Part shown: piece after piece, positions 62,697-64,000 of the stretch
Layout: each line of letters opens with the position of its first letter
Position numbering within the stretch: the first letter of the stretch is position 1
Assembly: GCA_028704385.1 (NCBI GenBank)
Contig: JAQVLA010000004.1
Span: forward strand, 143,993 to 207,992
Length of the DNA stretch: 64,000 nucleotides
Origin: Bacteroidales bacterium
GTDB taxonomy: Bacteria > Bacteroidota > Bacteroidia > Bacteroidales > F082
Direction: 5' to 3'
The notes under the pieces: model-generated
What the model saw: only the letters and a program-made list of their open reading frames with translations
Database searches by the model: none
What the model was told of the DNA's origin: nothing
Position numbers and translations under genes: made by a program

Positions 62697-62831
62697 GGTT
62701 GCTAACACGTGGTATAAGTCATGGCTGGGTTTGTGCTGATTCGACAGGTCGAATCTCGTCCCAACCTCAGTTTCGGTCGGACACTCAGACTCTCGTCTGA
62801 CCGCCACGACCTCATACCACCACCGTTATGC
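62697..62831 (+). other. attC-like structured site after the two-gene unit
   Basis: TGCTAAC (62700-62706) and GTTATGC (62825-62831) stand at the ends. Inside them GTGGTAT (62709-62715) pairs with ATACCAC (62814-62820); between these, GATTCGAC-AG-GTCGAATC (62738-62755) and CGGTCGGAC/GTCTGACCG (62774-62782, 62795-62803) form hairpins. The layout, short inverted end boxes with an imperfect palindrome of about 130 bases, is that of an integron attC. The end boxes fit the RYYYAAC/GTTRRRY consensus only loosely. Confidence 0.5.
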
Positions 62832-62952
62832 CTCACCCTAAAACCCACCGCACATTCAAGCACATTTGGTTTTCCAACCCCACAAATTCAACGCTCAAAT
62901 ACCAAAAGAGCTTGAATTTTCCCAACACTCGAAAAAATGCGACAAAAAAAAC

Positions 62953-62996
62953 TTGCAGGACTAAAATAATTAGTTAAATTTGTCAATGATTGACAA
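62953..62996 (+). promoter_or_regulatory. Promoter and C-box-like operator of the XRE/methyltransferase operon
   Basis: TTG (62953-62955), 19-base spacer, TAAATTTG (62975-62982). A palindrome TTGTCAAtgaTTGACAA (62980-62996) starts within the -7 element and covers the transcription start, right before the XRE gene: the expected layout for self-repression. Confidence 0.65.
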
Positions 62997-63014
62997 GTTA
63001 ATTTTTACAAGCAA

Positions 63015-63341
63015 ATGAAAGCAACGTTTGGAGAATACATAAGACAACTACGAACAGACAAAGGTTTGACTTTGACTGAACTTGCCGCACTTCTCAAACT
63101 TGACTCTGCGAATTTGAGCAAAATCGAAAATGGAAAACGAGAATTTGATGAAAAACGCTTGGACAAATTAGCAACTGCTTTTGACCTTGACATTGAAAAA
63201 TTGAAAACAGAATATTTTGGCGAACAATTCGCTAAAAAAATGTATCAGTATAATTGTTCATCCGAAACACTAATTGTTGCCGAAGAAAAAGTGAACTATC
63301 TGAAAAGTATAAATGTAAAACAAACCGAAATAAAATTCTAA
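63015..63341 (+). CDS. XRE-family controller protein
   Basis: A 108-residue protein with a helix-turn-helix XRE domain (residues 6-62: FGEYIRQLRTDKGLTLTELA, DSANLSKIENGKR), then a short extension (YFGEQFAKKMYQYNCSSETL). Such proteins regulate restriction-modification genes in Bacteroidota. Its own promoter carries a palindrome that it probably binds. The methyltransferase gene begins four bases after its stop. Confidence 0.88.
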   Translation: MKATFGEYIRQLRTDKGLTLTELAALLKLDSANLSKIENGKREFDEKRLDKLATAFDLDIEKLKTEYFGEQFAKKMYQYNCSSETLIVAEEKVNYLKSINVKQTEIKF

Positions 63342-63345
63342 AACT

Positions 63346-64000
63346 ATGAACAAACCATTGACATATATAAGTTTATTCAGTAGTGCGGGAGTTGGTTGTT
63401 TTGGTTTTAAACAAAACGGTTTTGAGTGTATTGCGACAAATGAAATCTTGACAAAACGCTTGAAAATTCAACTTTTCAACAACAAATGCAAATACGACAC
63501 AGGCTATTTGGACGGAGATATTTCTACCAAAGAAATCAAGAATAAACTTTTTACCGAAATCAAAAAATGGCAAACTGAACACAAAATTTCAGAGCCTGAC
63601 GTAATTATGGCTACGCCACCTTGTCAAGGAATGTCGGTTGCCAATCACAAGAAAAACGAAGAATTGACGAGAAATTCGTTAGTTGTAGAATCAATCAAAA
63701 TCACAAAAGAAGTAAATCCTAAATTCTTCATTTTTGAAAACGTGAGAGCGTTTTTAAATACAACTTGTACCGATATTGACGGTAAAGAAAAAACGATTGA
63801 AGAAGCTATAAAACTGAATTTAGGCGGACATTACAATATTCTTTTTAAAGTTGTAAACTTCAAAGATTACGGTTCTCATTCGAGCAGAACAAGAACGCTT
63901 GTAATTGGAGTTCGCAAAGATTTGCAAAACATTAGTCCGTTCGATATTTTCCCTGAAAAACACAAGCCAAAAACGCTTCGCAAACTTTTTGCAGGATTGG
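63346..64000 (+). CDS. DNA (cytosine-5) methyltransferase (partial, continues beyond window)
   Basis: The 218 visible codons start at ATG 63346 and remain open to the edge. Motif I for S-adenosylmethionine is YISLFSSAGVGCFGF; motif IV is ATPPCQGMS with the catalytic Cys; motif VI is FENVRAF. Motif VIII-like KDYGSHSSRTRTLVIGVRK also appears (typical QxRxR region). It methylates C5 of cytosine in a target that cannot be read from this part. A restriction enzyme gene probably follows outside the window. Confidence 0.93.
   Translation, partial: MNKPLTYISLFSSAGVGCFGFKQNGFECIATNEILTKRLKIQLFNNKCKYDTGYLDGDISTKEIKNKLFTEIKKWQTEHKISEPDVIMATPPCQGMSVANHKKNEELTRNSLVVESIKITKEVNPKFFIFENVRAFLNTTCTDIDGKEKTIEEAIKLNLGGHYNILFKVVNFKDYGSHSSRTRTLVIGVRKDLQNISPFDIFPEKHKPKTLRKLFAGL

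Noticed and set aside
62721..62915. 64-codon frame within the attC-like site
   Set aside because: It runs through the hairpins of the structured site; the DNA structure explains the sequence better than a protein.

Overview
The window comes from a member of the phylum Bacteroidota (Bacteroidetes). Evidence in the sequence: many genes are preceded by the phylum's typical -7 element TAnnTTTG, often with a TTG about 19-21 bases further upstream; most starts lack a Shine-Dalgarno sequence; TonB-dependent receptors carry N-terminal carboxypeptidase-like domains; one secreted protein ends in a type IX secretion sorting domain; and the order rpsU, xer recombinase, hpf, tRNAs, tuf, tRNA-Trp, secE, nusG is the phylum's usual one. 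The lineage cannot be fixed more finely from this sequence, although the NifX/DUF134/DUF5320 cluster suggests an anaerobic habit.

Layout. 1-4,150: translation and transcription core on the minus strand. 4,150-13,060: peptide handling (dipeptidyl peptidase IV, AbgT-type transporter, C69 dipeptidase), a hybrid histidine kinase and a stand-alone archaeal-type ThrRS editing domain. 13,170-17,050: rarA, an SDR enzyme and a compact DUF134/NifX/DUF5320 operon with a clear palindromic operator. 17,600-21,400: MbnP-like lipoprotein, DUF4143 ATPase, and a broken chimeric AIM24 gene. 21,730-31,540: acyl-CoA synthetase, TPP riboswitch with its TonB receptor, acetyl-CoA synthetase, SPFH protein, smpB and a thioredoxin. 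31,580-47,950: TonB receptor with a His-rich partner, RNA-binding proteins, dgt, tsaD, TamB, a T9SS cargo protein and an AddA-like helicase-nuclease. 48,090-55,120: a flippase with a sugar-modifying enzyme, then a copper module (HMA-AraC regulator plus CopA).

From about 55,100 the character changes. Two poorly recognised genes are followed by a 3.9-kb island (56,561-60,413) with no convincing gene. It holds three long tandem copies of about 460 bp, six copies of a two-hairpin element, a foldback element and three minisatellites, two with a 21-bp period and one with a 62-bp period. Next comes a two-gene unit, an AAA/DUF3696-like ATPase and an unrecognised partner joined stop to start. It is bounded by a perfect 10-bp inverted pair (GTTAGCAACC and GGTTGCTAAC) and followed by a structured 130-bp site that looks like an integron attC. 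The window closes with a restriction-modification type module: a small XRE regulator with a palindromic operator on its own promoter, and a DNA cytosine-5 methyltransferase cut by the window edge.

The most interesting candidate system is the 60,366-62,831 unit: a probable two-gene defence-like operon packaged as a mobile cassette beside a methyltransferase module and a repeat island.
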